DNA of 64,000 nucleotides from Chitinophaga sp. SYP-B3965 (lineage in GTDB: Bacteria; Bacteroidota; Bacteroidia; Chitinophagales; Chitinophagaceae). The stretch covers positions 434,001-498,000 of the forward strand of contig NZ_WJFD01000004.1 of the NCBI RefSeq assembly GCF_009647655.1. Reading direction: 5' to 3'. Below are positions 33,972-42,307 of this stretch, in pieces. The notes under the pieces were generated by a model, which made no database searches, had not been told where the DNA came from, and saw only the letters and a list, made by a program, of their open reading frames with translations. Positions within the stretch are counted from its first letter, which is position 1. Each line of letters begins with the position of its first letter. The position numbers were made by a program, and so were the translations under genes.

Positions 33972-34360
33972 AATATTTTCTTTTTTGAGTTTTTTAATTT
34001 TTGTGTTGTTGTTGATGATGTAAAAGTAATTCGCGGATAGAGGGGCAACAAGCTAATAGTTAGGAGTGGTTCCATCACAGGAGTGTGTTGGAATGGCTTG
34101 AATGCCTTACTGGTAAAGGTTTGTGTGGTGCTGAAGAAGTTGTGGCAGGGTTATGTTGTAACGGACAATTGGTTATGCGAAAAACAGGATTTTCGAAAGC
34201 GGACACGCATTCTCAAAAGCGGACAAAAAAGGGGTACTTCAGGGCTATAAATGCCTTAAAAAGGGGGTATTTATGGAAGGAGGGAAAAAAATGGTTTTCA
34301 AAAGCGGACACGCATTTGCAAAAATGGACGAAAAAGAGGCAAAAAAGGGGTGTAAATGGG
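33972..34360. promoter_or_regulatory. Non-coding region with paired 20-bp GCGGACA repeats
   Basis: This interval holds CGGACA-type elements at 34162, 34200, 34220, 34305 and a weaker TGGACG at 34325. Two pairs (34200/34220 and 34305/34325) have exactly 20-bp spacing, and the pairs are 105 bp apart. The 22-base segment beginning TTTTC at 34190 is repeated at 34295 with one change. The region is upstream of the PepSY-like gene and just downstream of the GNAT gene on the minus strand. The layout suggests operator sites for a protein binding two helical turns apart. Confidence 0.6.
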
Positions 34361-34855
34361 TTATAGATCCTTCAGCATCCAGTTATCACAACCAAAATGG
34401 CCGGTATTTCCCATGGGGCCGTCCAGGTAAATGAACCCGAGGTGTTCATATAACTTCCGGGCCTTCTCCAGTGCGGGCATTGTTTCCAGGTAACATTGCG
34501 TATAGCCTTTCTCACGGGCAAAATCAAGGCATTGGCCAATGAGGGTGCGGGCGATGCCTTTGCCCCTGGTGGCCGGCAGCAGGTACATTTTCTGTAATTC
34601 GCATACATGGTCCGGGCCTCCATCCAGTGGATGGATACCTGCTCCTCCGGCAATAACTCCATCTACCAGGGCTACAAAGTAAATAGCACGGGGTTTGGCG
34701 AAGACGATGGATAAATGGTCTGTGGCAGCATCGGCGAATGCGGTGCCGGGTTTATTGGCGCCGAATTCCGTGAGGGTACTCCTTACTATATGTGCGATGG
34801 TAGCGTCGTCTTCCGGCTGTATGGGTCTGATGGTGATCATGCCGGTAAAATACAT
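34361..34855 (-). CDS. GNAT-family N-acetyltransferase
   Basis: A 164-residue acetyltransferase. MITIRPIQPEDDATIAHIVR starts the fold, and the acetyl-CoA binding motif A is LQKMYLLPATRGKGIARTLI (R-x-x-G-K-G). Then come LDFAREKGYTQCYLETMPAL and the ending KARKLYEHLGFIYLDGPMGN. Its ATG shares a base with the stop codon of the preceding FAD oxidoreductase gene (TAATG), so translation is coupled. It is the last gene of the redox SusCD operon; the acceptor substrate is unknown. Confidence 0.9.
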   Translation of the reverse strand: MYFTGMITIRPIQPEDDATIAHIVRSTLTEFGANKPGTAFADAATDHLSIVFAKPRAIYFVALVDGVIAGGAGIHPLDGGPDHVCELQKMYLLPATRGKGIARTLIGQCLDFAREKGYTQCYLETMPALEKARKLYEHLGFIYLDGPMGNTGHFGCDNWMLKDL

Positions 34856-36282
34856 TATTTACCGAAAACATCTTTGAGGGCACGTTTGGCAGCGTGATAA
34901 CCGCACATTCCATGAACGCCTCCTCCGGGAGGTGTGGAAGAGGAACATATATATAAACCTTTGGCGGATGTTCTATAAGGGGAGGAACGTAAAGCCGGCC
35001 GGGTGAACAGCTGGGCAAGGTCCATGATCCCTCCGTTAATATCCCCGCCGATGTAGTTGGCATTATAGGCCTGCATGTCTGCCGTATTCATCACATGTTT
35101 AGATAAGATGGTATCTCTGAAGCCGGGGGCATAACGTTCCACCTGGTCTTCAATAATACGCGTCATATCTTTTGTGGAACCATTGGGCACATGGCAATAA
35201 GCCCAGGCTACCTGTTTACCGGCTGGTGCGCGGGAAGGATCAAAGAGGCTTTGCTGTGCCAGCAGTACAAATGGTTTCTCTGCGTGCTGTCCATTGGAAG
35301 ACTGGTGTTCTGATAAAGTGATCTCTTCCAGTGTGCTGCCCAGGTGTACAGTTCCGGCCTGCCTGCATTCGGGGGCTGTAAAGGGAATGGGCTGATCCAG
35401 TGCCCAGTCTATTTTGAATACGCCCATGCCGTACCGGTATTTTTCCAGCTGCCATTTATAGATAGAGGAGAAACGGTGCCCTGCAATTTGCAGGAGTTGC
35501 CGGGGTGTTACATCAAATAATACGGTATGTGCGGAAGGCAATTGATCTAAGGAACGGACATACTGATCCACCTCAATCCTGCCACCAATAGATAAGAAAT
35601 ACTTAGCCAGCGCATTGGCGATGGATTGTGCGCCTCCTTTGGGGATCGGCCATCCCTGACGGTGCCCTGCAATCATCAAAGCAAGTGCAATGGCGGAAGT
35701 GGAAGTATTGGTTAAAGGCTGGATAGCATGTGCTGCCATGCCTGCCCATAAACCGCGGGCTTTTGTTGTTTTAAATCGTTTAGCCATAAAGGTAGCAGAG
35801 GTGAGTGCTTTCAGACCAAAGCGCGCCATGGCAAACGGATGTTTGGGAAAATGCAGAGGGCCTAAGGCATCGTCTGCTATCAGTGGCCAGTCGTTTACAA
35901 GCGGCCGGATCAATTGCTCATAACTTTGCGCATCAGCGCCCAGCAGCCGGGCTGTTTCTTCCACGGAATGTTGTAATATGGCAGCTGTTCCATCATCAAA
36001 AGGGTGAGCGGCATTGATGGGAGAATGGATGAATTGCAATCCAAAATCTTCCAGCGGCAGCGCAGAAAAGAAGGGAGAACTAAGCGCCATAGGATGAATG
36101 GCGGAACAAACGTCATGCACAAAACCCGGCAGGGTCAGTTCTTTTGACCTTAAGCCGCCGCCGATGGTGCTTTTGGCTTCTACCAGCAAAACAGCCAGGC
36201 CTGCCTGTTGTAAGGTGATGGCAGCAGCCAGGCCGTTAGGGCCTGCGCCTACAACTATTGCATCGTAATCCCTTTTCTCCAT
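34855..36282 (-). CDS. FAD-dependent oxidoreductase, phytoene-dehydrogenase/PYROXD2-like
   Basis: A 475-residue flavoprotein starting MEKRDYDAIVVGAGPNGLAA. The dinucleotide fold GAGPNG and VEAKSTIGGGLRS bind FAD, and the C-terminal block GLYICSSSTPPGGGVHGMCG with YHAAKRAL is characteristic of this amine-oxidase/phytoene-desaturase-like superfamily. No signal peptide is seen, so it is cytoplasmic or membrane-peripheral. Its ATG lies one base after the stop of the sulfite dehydrogenase gene. There are no carotenoid genes nearby, so a pigment role is unlikely; it may act on the imported compound. Confidence 0.85.
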   Translation of the reverse strand: MEKRDYDAIVVGAGPNGLAAAITLQQAGLAVLLVEAKSTIGGGLRSKELTLPGFVHDVCSAIHPMALSSPFFSALPLEDFGLQFIHSPINAAHPFDDGTAAILQHSVEETARLLGADAQSYEQLIRPLVNDWPLIADDALGPLHFPKHPFAMARFGLKALTSATFMAKRFKTTKARGLWAGMAAHAIQPLTNTSTSAIALALMIAGHRQGWPIPKGGAQSIANALAKYFLSIGGRIEVDQYVRSLDQLPSAHTVLFDVTPRQLLQIAGHRFSSIYKWQLEKYRYGMGVFKIDWALDQPIPFTAPECRQAGTVHLGSTLEEITLSEHQSSNGQHAEKPFVLLAQQSLFDPSRAPAGKQVAWAYCHVPNGSTKDMTRIIEDQVERYAPGFRDTILSKHVMNTADMQAYNANYIGGDINGGIMDLAQLFTRPALRSSPYRTSAKGLYICSSSTPPGGGVHGMCGYHAAKRALKDVFGK

Positions 36283-36283
36283 A

Positions 36284-37492
36284 CTATTTCCATTTTTCCG
36301 GTTTGAACAATACCTGTCCATCCCTTTTAATTACCCATGCCGTTACGGGGTTGAGGTGATAACCTCCCATATCTTTCCCCCTTGCGGCTACCAGCTGTTT
36401 TAAAGTAGGCTGGATATATCCTGTTTCGTCTGTTGCTCTGCTCATGATCTCCGTTTCCCGGCCATCCCATTGCCAAAGATACCGGAAAGCAACGTGTGCT
36501 TTATCCAGTATGGGATCCTGTAATTTTGCCGGGTACCAGTTCTTCCCGGCGTCTGTACTGATCTCTACTGTTATTATTTTACCACGGCCGGTCCAGGCAA
36601 TTCCCCTGATCTCCACCCATCCCTTTTCCAATTGTACCGGATAGGCGGGGAAGGTAATAATGGAACGGGCATCCATATCAAAACTGAACTGGCGGATCTT
36701 GCCGTCTTTAATTTCTTCTGTGTATTTCGATGTCTCTTCACGGGTCATGAACGGCTGGTCAGACAGTTCTATACGCCTGATCCATTTCACATTGGTATTT
36801 CCTTCCCAGCCGGGCAGGAACAACCTTGCGGGATATCCCTGTTGCGGGCGCAACGCTTCTCCATTTTGTCCGTAGGCGATCATGGCATCGTCCCAGCCTT
36901 TCTTTACAGGAATGCTGCGCGTCATCACAGCAGCATCTGAACCTTCTGCCAGGAACCAGGTAGCTTTGGGATGCACGCCTACTTCTCTGAACAAGGTGGA
37001 AAGCATTACGCCTGTCCATTCACTCTGACTGGTTAAACCGCAGATCTCCTGGGGCGTCATTTTTTCTTTACCTGATCTGAAGTTACCGGAACATTCCAAA
37101 AAAGCAATGCGGGAAACGGAAGGAAATCTTTTTAAGTCTGCCAGTTTAAAGATCATGGGTTTCTCTACCATGCCATGGATCAATAATTCATAGCGATGTG
37201 GATCAATGGCAGGCACACCACCGTGATGCCGTTCAAAATGAAGATCGGAAGGAGTGATAGTACCAAAGAGGTCTTGCAGCGGTGTGCGGGAAGATGTGTC
37301 TGAAGTGATCTTCAATGGATGCTCGAAAGGAGAGCGGGTACCTATTTCACCGGGAGGAGGGCCAAGGATTTTTGTTGGATCGGCAGTTTGTACCGGCACC
37401 AACTGCCCGGAAGCTATTTTAATAAAAGCCAGTGAAGCAGCAGCTGCGGCTCCTGCCAGTAATGTGCGGCGTTTGATCTTCTTTTCTTCCAT
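36284..37492 (-). CDS. SoxC-like molybdopterin sulfite dehydrogenase, catalytic subunit
   Basis: A 402-residue sulfite-oxidase-family enzyme. The N-terminus MEEKKIKRRTLLAGAAAAAS has twin arginines (8-9) and looks like a Tat signal, fitting export with folded molybdopterin. The Mo-binding domain has YELLIHGMVEKPMIFKLADL, then FLECSGNFRSG with the Mo-ligand Cys134, and RLFLPGWEGNTNVKWIRRIE. The C-terminal dimerisation domain has IRGIAWTGRGKIITVEISTD and FRYLWQWDGRETEIMSRATD. In SoxCD the product passes electrons to a cytochrome c, and a cytochrome gene precedes it by six bases. The oxidised substrate could be sulfite or a bound sulfane/thiol group. Confidence 0.9.
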   Translation of the reverse strand: MEEKKIKRRTLLAGAAAAASLAFIKIASGQLVPVQTADPTKILGPPPGEIGTRSPFEHPLKITSDTSSRTPLQDLFGTITPSDLHFERHHGGVPAIDPHRYELLIHGMVEKPMIFKLADLKRFPSVSRIAFLECSGNFRSGKEKMTPQEICGLTSQSEWTGVMLSTLFREVGVHPKATWFLAEGSDAAVMTRSIPVKKGWDDAMIAYGQNGEALRPQQGYPARLFLPGWEGNTNVKWIRRIELSDQPFMTREETSKYTEEIKDGKIRQFSFDMDARSIITFPAYPVQLEKGWVEIRGIAWTGRGKIITVEISTDAGKNWYPAKLQDPILDKAHVAFRYLWQWDGRETEIMSRATDETGYIQPTLKQLVAARGKDMGGYHLNPVTAWVIKRDGQVLFKPEKWK

Positions 37493-37498
37493 GTGTGC

Positions 37499-38008
37499 TT
37501 ACTTTACCTCCGGCCCACCCTGCCTGTTGTCATTCACAAAATATTTATGCGCCGGCATTACAATGGCAGGCAGGGTGTGTTTATTCATCTCCGTTGTTGA
37601 ATCAATGATCTTGTTGGCATGTAACAGGAAAGCCGTAATGCTATATACTTCGTTATCTGTTAAAGAACCGGGCTGATTGAAAGGCATGGCCCTGCGTGTA
37701 TAATCAAACAGTGTAGTAGCGTATGGCCAGTAGTTACCGATGGTCTTTGCTTTCGTTGTATCACCTACTAATACATTATATGGTCCTTCCACGCCTGTCT
37801 TTCCATGGCATAGCGCACATTTGGCAGTATAGATATTCCTGCCTTCGCTTACTGTGCCGGAACCTTCCGGCAAACCTCTGCCATCCGGGCGAACGTCTAT
37901 ATCCCATGCTTTGATCTCTGCTGCCGTGGCTATTCTCCCCAGGTTAAACCGTTCCGGTTCATGGGTTTGTTTACATGCTGCCAAAAATATCAATAAGAAG
38001 TATCTCAA
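37499..38008 (-). CDS. Lipoprotein monohaem cytochrome c (SoxD-like partner)
   Basis: A 169-residue protein with a short lipoprotein signal (FLAAC, Cys12), one haem site CALCH (Cys64-His68) and a probable axial Met108 in RRAMPFNQPGSL. The N-terminal LGRIATAAEIKAWDIDVRPD and GRGLPEGSGTVSEG resemble the haem domain of SoxD. Its start is TTG, overlapping the TGA of the upstream gene (TTGA), a coupled arrangement. It is followed directly by the SoxC-like gene and should be its electron acceptor, anchored to a membrane facing the periplasm. Confidence 0.9.
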   Translation of the reverse strand: MRYFLLIFLAACKQTHEPERFNLGRIATAAEIKAWDIDVRPDGRGLPEGSGTVSEGRNIYTAKCALCHGKTGVEGPYNVLVGDTTKAKTIGNYWPYATTLFDYTRRAMPFNQPGSLTDNEVYSITAFLLHANKIIDSTTEMNKHTLPAIVMPAHKYFVNDNRQGGPEVK

Positions 38009-39621
38009 TATTTCCCTGCTTTTAAACTGCTTTCTGATAATACATATTTCCGCTGCACTTTATCCAGCACCACATAAATGGAATCTTTGTTTTCATTTAT
38101 GCCGCGCAGGATGACCCTGTTGCCATCTTTTGTATCGTATTGCAGGATCATCCGGTTTCGTTTTTCATTGTTCTTTGCGGTGGCAAATTCCCGATCCCTG
38201 CGGGTAGAAGAAGCACGTTCATCTATCCTGTTCACTTCATCCTGCCACACTTCTTTAGGGATCCAGTTCTCCGTTAATGCAGCGGTAGCAGCAGTACTGC
38301 TGTCTGCTTTCAGGTTCCTGGCGGTACCGCCATCTCCGCCTACACCTGCTGCGCGGTTCCTGCGTTCAGGGTTTGCTTTGAATTTATCCTGGAGATATAA
38401 CACATGGTTCTTTGGATCTGCATAGTAATGGAAAACCCGCTGCCCTCCACCTACACCAGCCACTTCAAATGTTCTGTTAAGGTCCTTTTGCGGATCACCA
38501 CCGCCGTTGGAGAGATCGAGTTGTACCGGGCGGTTCACACGGAAAGTGAAAGTGGTCCAGTCTTCAAAAGTGGCTTCCTGCCAGCGTAAGGAATCCGATG
38601 GAGAATAAGGGATCACCTGGTTGTTGAGCCGGAATTCCGTGACGGTGAAATTACCGCGTAATTCTTTTTCTCCTGCAACGGATGGTTGTTTGTAGGGGTC
38701 GTACAGGAAGTTGATCAATTGCAGGTAAAAGAACCAGCCGAGGAAAATGGCCAGTGTAGCTGCTTTTAAAGTAAAGCGCGTATATTTCTTCCAGCGGGCA
38801 GAAAGGTCAGGATAGAAATTAACGGGAACGGTATAACGTTCCAGGATCAGCAGGTTGTATAATTTAGGCAGATCGTTGATGAGCAGGAATGCGGCGAGTA
38901 ATACGAAATAACTGCTGTACACATGTACGCCGCCATCGTATGCAAAGTTCACATACACAATATCTCCTAAGGCTGCGAACAGGAGGATGGCGCCGAGCGT
39001 GGTGGTTTTCCTGAAGAGCAATAATGAACCGGCGGTTATTTCCACCACACCGGCAAAGATCTGGTACCAGGGCACAATGCCTACGGACAGCCAGTATATT
39101 TTCTGTGCAGTGAGATCGCCAAAGTTTGTGTTCAGGATACCGAGAGAAGGGTAGGGCATTTGTACGGGCAGTAGTTTTGTGAAGCCAAAACCGATGATGC
39201 CGATCCCTGCTCTGTAACGCACGATAACGCGCAACCAGTAATACAATGTATTGTATTCTTCCCGTTCTGTTTTTCTCCACCGCACGATGGCAGTCCAAAT
39301 GAAACCACCTGCTATGGCAATGATGGCGGTGGTGATCCAGTTGGCATAACCGAGGAGGTTGCTGCCGAAAATAGTATCGCCGAAAAAGTTGATGCCGGAA
39401 CCGAAGCGCGCAATATCATAGAGATCGCGGTAATGCAGGTGGGTCCAGTCTATATTCAATACCAGTTTGTACCATTCTGCGCTGTTGGGTATGCAAATGG
39501 CTACAAAGAATATGAAGGCTATGCGGAAGAGCACTTTGTGCCATGATTTCCAGGCATCCACCGGTGCTGGCGTAATGGCCTCGCGGGTATCTTTTACATG
39601 GAGGGTTTCAATAACTGACAT
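38005..39621 (-). CDS. DoxX-like multi-helix membrane protein, long form
   Basis: A 538-residue membrane protein starting at 39621 (MSVIETLHVKDTREAITPAP). It shows about seven or eight hydrophobic segments, with RYRAGIGIIGFGFTKLLPVQ and VVEITAGSLLLFRKTTTLGA at the core, a pattern like DoxX/DoxD proteins. A periplasm-type C-terminal domain (about 335-538) contains FTVTEFRLNNQVIPYSPSDS and repeats of KDSIYVVLDKVQRKYVL. Compared with its paralogue at 39633-40955 it carries an extra Gly/Ala-rich insert near residue 430-470. DoxX-type proteins reduce quinone during thiosulfate oxidation in some archaea, so a link to the neighbouring sulfite dehydrogenase is plausible. Confidence 0.75.
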   Translation of the reverse strand: MSVIETLHVKDTREAITPAPVDAWKSWHKVLFRIAFIFFVAICIPNSAEWYKLVLNIDWTHLHYRDLYDIARFGSGINFFGDTIFGSNLLGYANWITTAIIAIAGGFIWTAIVRWRKTEREEYNTLYYWLRVIVRYRAGIGIIGFGFTKLLPVQMPYPSLGILNTNFGDLTAQKIYWLSVGIVPWYQIFAGVVEITAGSLLLFRKTTTLGAILLFAALGDIVYVNFAYDGGVHVYSSYFVLLAAFLLINDLPKLYNLLILERYTVPVNFYPDLSARWKKYTRFTLKAATLAIFLGWFFYLQLINFLYDPYKQPSVAGEKELRGNFTVTEFRLNNQVIPYSPSDSLRWQEATFEDWTTFTFRVNRPVQLDLSNGGGDPQKDLNRTFEVAGVGGGQRVFHYYADPKNHVLYLQDKFKANPERRNRAAGVGGDGGTARNLKADSSTAATAALTENWIPKEVWQDEVNRIDERASSTRRDREFATAKNNEKRNRMILQYDTKDGNRVILRGINENKDSIYVVLDKVQRKYVLSESSLKAGKY

Positions 39622-39632
39622 AGTGATTAGGT

Positions 39633-40955
39633 TTATAGTTTGATAGATTTCCTGCGGCCTTCGCGGGCCACTTCTTCCAGCAACCATTTCTTTGGTATCT
39701 TATCCAGTACAACATAAAGGGAGTCATTACTGAGCACCAGCTTTGAATCATTCAGCCGGTTGTAATGCAATACCAGTTGTTCTCCCTGGTAGTGTTTATT
39801 CTTATTCCGAAGTGTGAGCACCTGTTTAAGTGTATCCACATCGTAACTATAATAGTGCCGTCCGGTAGTGCCTTCCAGTTCATAGATCTTATCATCTTCA
39901 CCGGCAGTTACTCTTTCCAGGTTATTGGAATCTATGATCACCGGGCGGTTGGAGCGGATACTGATCGTGGCCCATTTTTCAAACACCACATCCTGCCAGC
40001 GGAGAGGATCTGTTTTGGAATAAGGAATAGTATCCTTGTTCCTGCTGAATTCCGCTACGTTATAAATACCCGCTGCATCTGCTAAACCTGCGGTGGCCGG
40101 GAACTGGTAGGTTTGGCTCATGGAGAGTTTAAAGGCATATGCCAATACAAAGAGAAAGATGACGAGCGACTTCAATGCGATCCTGCTATAACGCTGCCAG
40201 CTCTTCGTGAGCGTTACATGGAAGCGGTTCGGGAAAACAGGTTTTTGTAAGATGAGCAGTTGCGCCAAACGCTGGATATCAAAACTGAGCAGGAAGAGCG
40301 CCAGTGTGATCAGGTATAAGCTGTACACCTGTTCTCCTCCTTCATAAGCGATATTGGACATGAACACATTTCCTGTAAAGATCAATACAATGAAAGCGCC
40401 TACGCTGGCTGTTTTTCTATATAACAGTAATCCGCCTGTAATGATCTCTACCAAACCCAGGAAGGACTGATAGTTCGGTACAATACCAAGACTGAGTGAG
40501 AATAACTTCCATCTTGTATAATCCCCGTAGTAAGTGTTGAGATTACTAAGAGAAGGATAAGGTGCCTGCAGCGGATAGAACTTAAGGAAACCATAAGCAA
40601 ATAACGCAATGGCTAAACGGTAACGTACGGCTACGCGGATCCAGTAATAGAGATGATCGTAGGAGATACGTTTGTTCCGGTCTATGTAAGTCCAGATGGC
40701 TGTGCCTGCCAGTGCGAGCAGGGCTATGAATCCCCAGCTGGCGTAACCGGAGAAGAACTGCGGGTTGTAATGCGCTATATTGAAAATATCGCCATAGTGA
40801 AGATCCAGCCAGTTGACAGAGAGAAAGTATTTTGGATCTAAGGGTACTACCTGCAGCAGGAAGTAAATGAAGAAGAACCGGAAGAAGATCTTCTCCCGGT
40901 TGTTCCACTCCACAGCGGGAGTTGTGTGATGATGTTCAGGCATGTTCAATAACAT
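39633..40955 (-). CDS. DoxX-like multi-helix membrane protein, short form
   Basis: A 440-residue paralogue of the preceding product, sharing the layout and segments (YPSLSNLNTYYGDYTRWKLF, SLSLGIVPNYQSFLGLVEII, TGGLLLYRKTASVGAFIVLI). It ends with the same C-terminal motif, DSLYVVLDKIPKKWLLEE. An alternative start lies at 40943. The two genes probably arose by tandem duplication. It follows SusD by six bases and precedes the long form by 11 bases. Whether it binds quinone cannot be read from the sequence. Confidence 0.75.
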   Translation of the reverse strand: MLLNMPEHHHTTPAVEWNNREKIFFRFFFIYFLLQVVPLDPKYFLSVNWLDLHYGDIFNIAHYNPQFFSGYASWGFIALLALAGTAIWTYIDRNKRISYDHLYYWIRVAVRYRLAIALFAYGFLKFYPLQAPYPSLSNLNTYYGDYTRWKLFSLSLGIVPNYQSFLGLVEIITGGLLLYRKTASVGAFIVLIFTGNVFMSNIAYEGGEQVYSLYLITLALFLLSFDIQRLAQLLILQKPVFPNRFHVTLTKSWQRYSRIALKSLVIFLFVLAYAFKLSMSQTYQFPATAGLADAAGIYNVAEFSRNKDTIPYSKTDPLRWQDVVFEKWATISIRSNRPVIIDSNNLERVTAGEDDKIYELEGTTGRHYYSYDVDTLKQVLTLRNKNKHYQGEQLVLHYNRLNDSKLVLSNDSLYVVLDKIPKKWLLEEVAREGRRKSIKL

Positions 40956-40961
40956 TTATGG

Positions 40962-42302
40962 TTAATAACCTTCGTTTGGTTCAAGGGCAGGATCTATGGT
41001 CAATTCATTGGCTGGTATAGGCAATACATACCGCAGCGGGTCTGTAAGGTTTAATACTGTTCCTGCTCTGCCGGTCCTGATGAGATCATACCAGCGGTGT
41101 GGTTCAAAAGCAAATTCCAGTCTTCTTTCATTTTCAATAGCCAGCAGAAGATCCGCTTTGGTGGCAGCAGAGCTTCCAGTGAGGCCAGTTCTGTCCCGCA
41201 CTGCATCCAGGTCTTGTTTGGACTCCGGCAGTTTTTCCTGGTTGGCGCGTGCTTCTGCCCTGATCAGGTATAATTCTGCAATGCGGATGATGTATGCAGG
41301 ATCTGTAGCCGGGCTGCGGTAGTACAAATTTGCGTACCAGAGGCCAGCTACTGTTTTGCCTAATAAAGTACTCCGTGTGCCACCTGTGAGCGGATCATTC
41401 AGTAAAGCGATCACGGCATTGTTAGGCGCAATCTGGCGTGTGCCGCCATTGGCAGGTGGTTGCCATTGACCTCTGTGTGAATTGGTGTAAGTAGCACTGT
41501 AGGATAATTCAAATACAGATTCTTTTGTAGCTACTGCGCTGGCGGGTGTAAAGAAAGAAGAAAACGGTTTCAGTAACTGGTAGTTGGTGGTATTGCTGAT
41601 CACCTTGCCGGCATAAGTTTCTGCCAGTGCCCATTCTTTCTGGTAGAGATGGAAACGTGCGCGCAAGGCCCAGACGGTTTCTTTATTAGCTCTCACCGGA
41701 TTCTGCGTGGTGGGCAATGTTAGTAAAGGTTCTGCTGCTTCAAGGTCTGCCAGCACCTGTGCATAGGTTTGTGCCAGGGTACTTCGTTTAATTCCTTTTT
41801 TATCTGCTGAAGAAAGCGTGGGTGTGAGAACGATCTGTACACCGCCCCATGTACGGGCCAGGTCAAAATAAGCGAGTGCCCGGATGAATAATGCTTCACC
41901 GATCAGTTGATTCCGTTCAGCAGTTGTAAGGGAGGCATCATTCAGGCCTGGCACATTTGCAATCACATGATTGGCTTTGTTGATGGTGGCATAAATAGCT
42001 ACCCATATGGAAGCTACGGTGGCATTATCTGATCTTACTTTGTGTTCAATGAATTGTTGTACGATAGACTGTGAACCTGTCCATTGAACATTATCGCCGG
42101 AGAGATAACCAATGGACTGAAAGGAATTGCCATAGTACCCGTCAGAAGCCAGACCTCTGTATACACCACGTAAAGCGGCCTGTGCAGAAGCTTTATCAAC
42201 GATCGCTACATCATCAGGAATCGAATCCTTTGGTTTTACTTCCAGGAATTTATTGCAGCCAGTGAGTGTTATCAGTAAGAGGATGTATTGTAATGTTTTC
42301 AT
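40962..42302 (-). CDS. SusD/RagB-family substrate-binding lipoprotein
   Basis: A 446-residue, rather short SusD homologue with lipobox TLTGC (Cys16). Present are SAQAALRGVYRGLASDGYYG, LIGEALFIRALAYFDLARTW with GGV, ALRARFHLYQKEWALAETYA, IIRIAELYLIRAEARANQEK, AIENERRLEFAFEPHRWYDL and the C-terminal RYVLPIPANELTIDPAL with EPNEGY. It lies five bases after SusC and begins the redox part of the operon. Confidence 0.93.
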   Translation of the reverse strand: MKTLQYILLLITLTGCNKFLEVKPKDSIPDDVAIVDKASAQAALRGVYRGLASDGYYGNSFQSIGYLSGDNVQWTGSQSIVQQFIEHKVRSDNATVASIWVAIYATINKANHVIANVPGLNDASLTTAERNQLIGEALFIRALAYFDLARTWGGVQIVLTPTLSSADKKGIKRSTLAQTYAQVLADLEAAEPLLTLPTTQNPVRANKETVWALRARFHLYQKEWALAETYAGKVISNTTNYQLLKPFSSFFTPASAVATKESVFELSYSATYTNSHRGQWQPPANGGTRQIAPNNAVIALLNDPLTGGTRSTLLGKTVAGLWYANLYYRSPATDPAYIIRIAELYLIRAEARANQEKLPESKQDLDAVRDRTGLTGSSAATKADLLLAIENERRLEFAFEPHRWYDLIRTGRAGTVLNLTDPLRYVLPIPANELTIDPALEPNEGY

Positions 42303-42307
42303 GGTTG

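Noticed and set aside
34085..34366. A 93-codon plus-strand open frame containing FSKADTH twice
   Set aside because: The peptide repeat simply follows the GCGGACA DNA repeat. Composition is very basic and low in complexity, there is no family match, and the region fits non-coding regulatory DNA better.
34855..36282. Carotenoid desaturase (CrtI) assignment for the FAD oxidoreductase
   Set aside because: The fold is shared, but no other carotenoid gene is nearby and the C-terminal motif fits the PYROXD2-like group better, so only a broad call is made.
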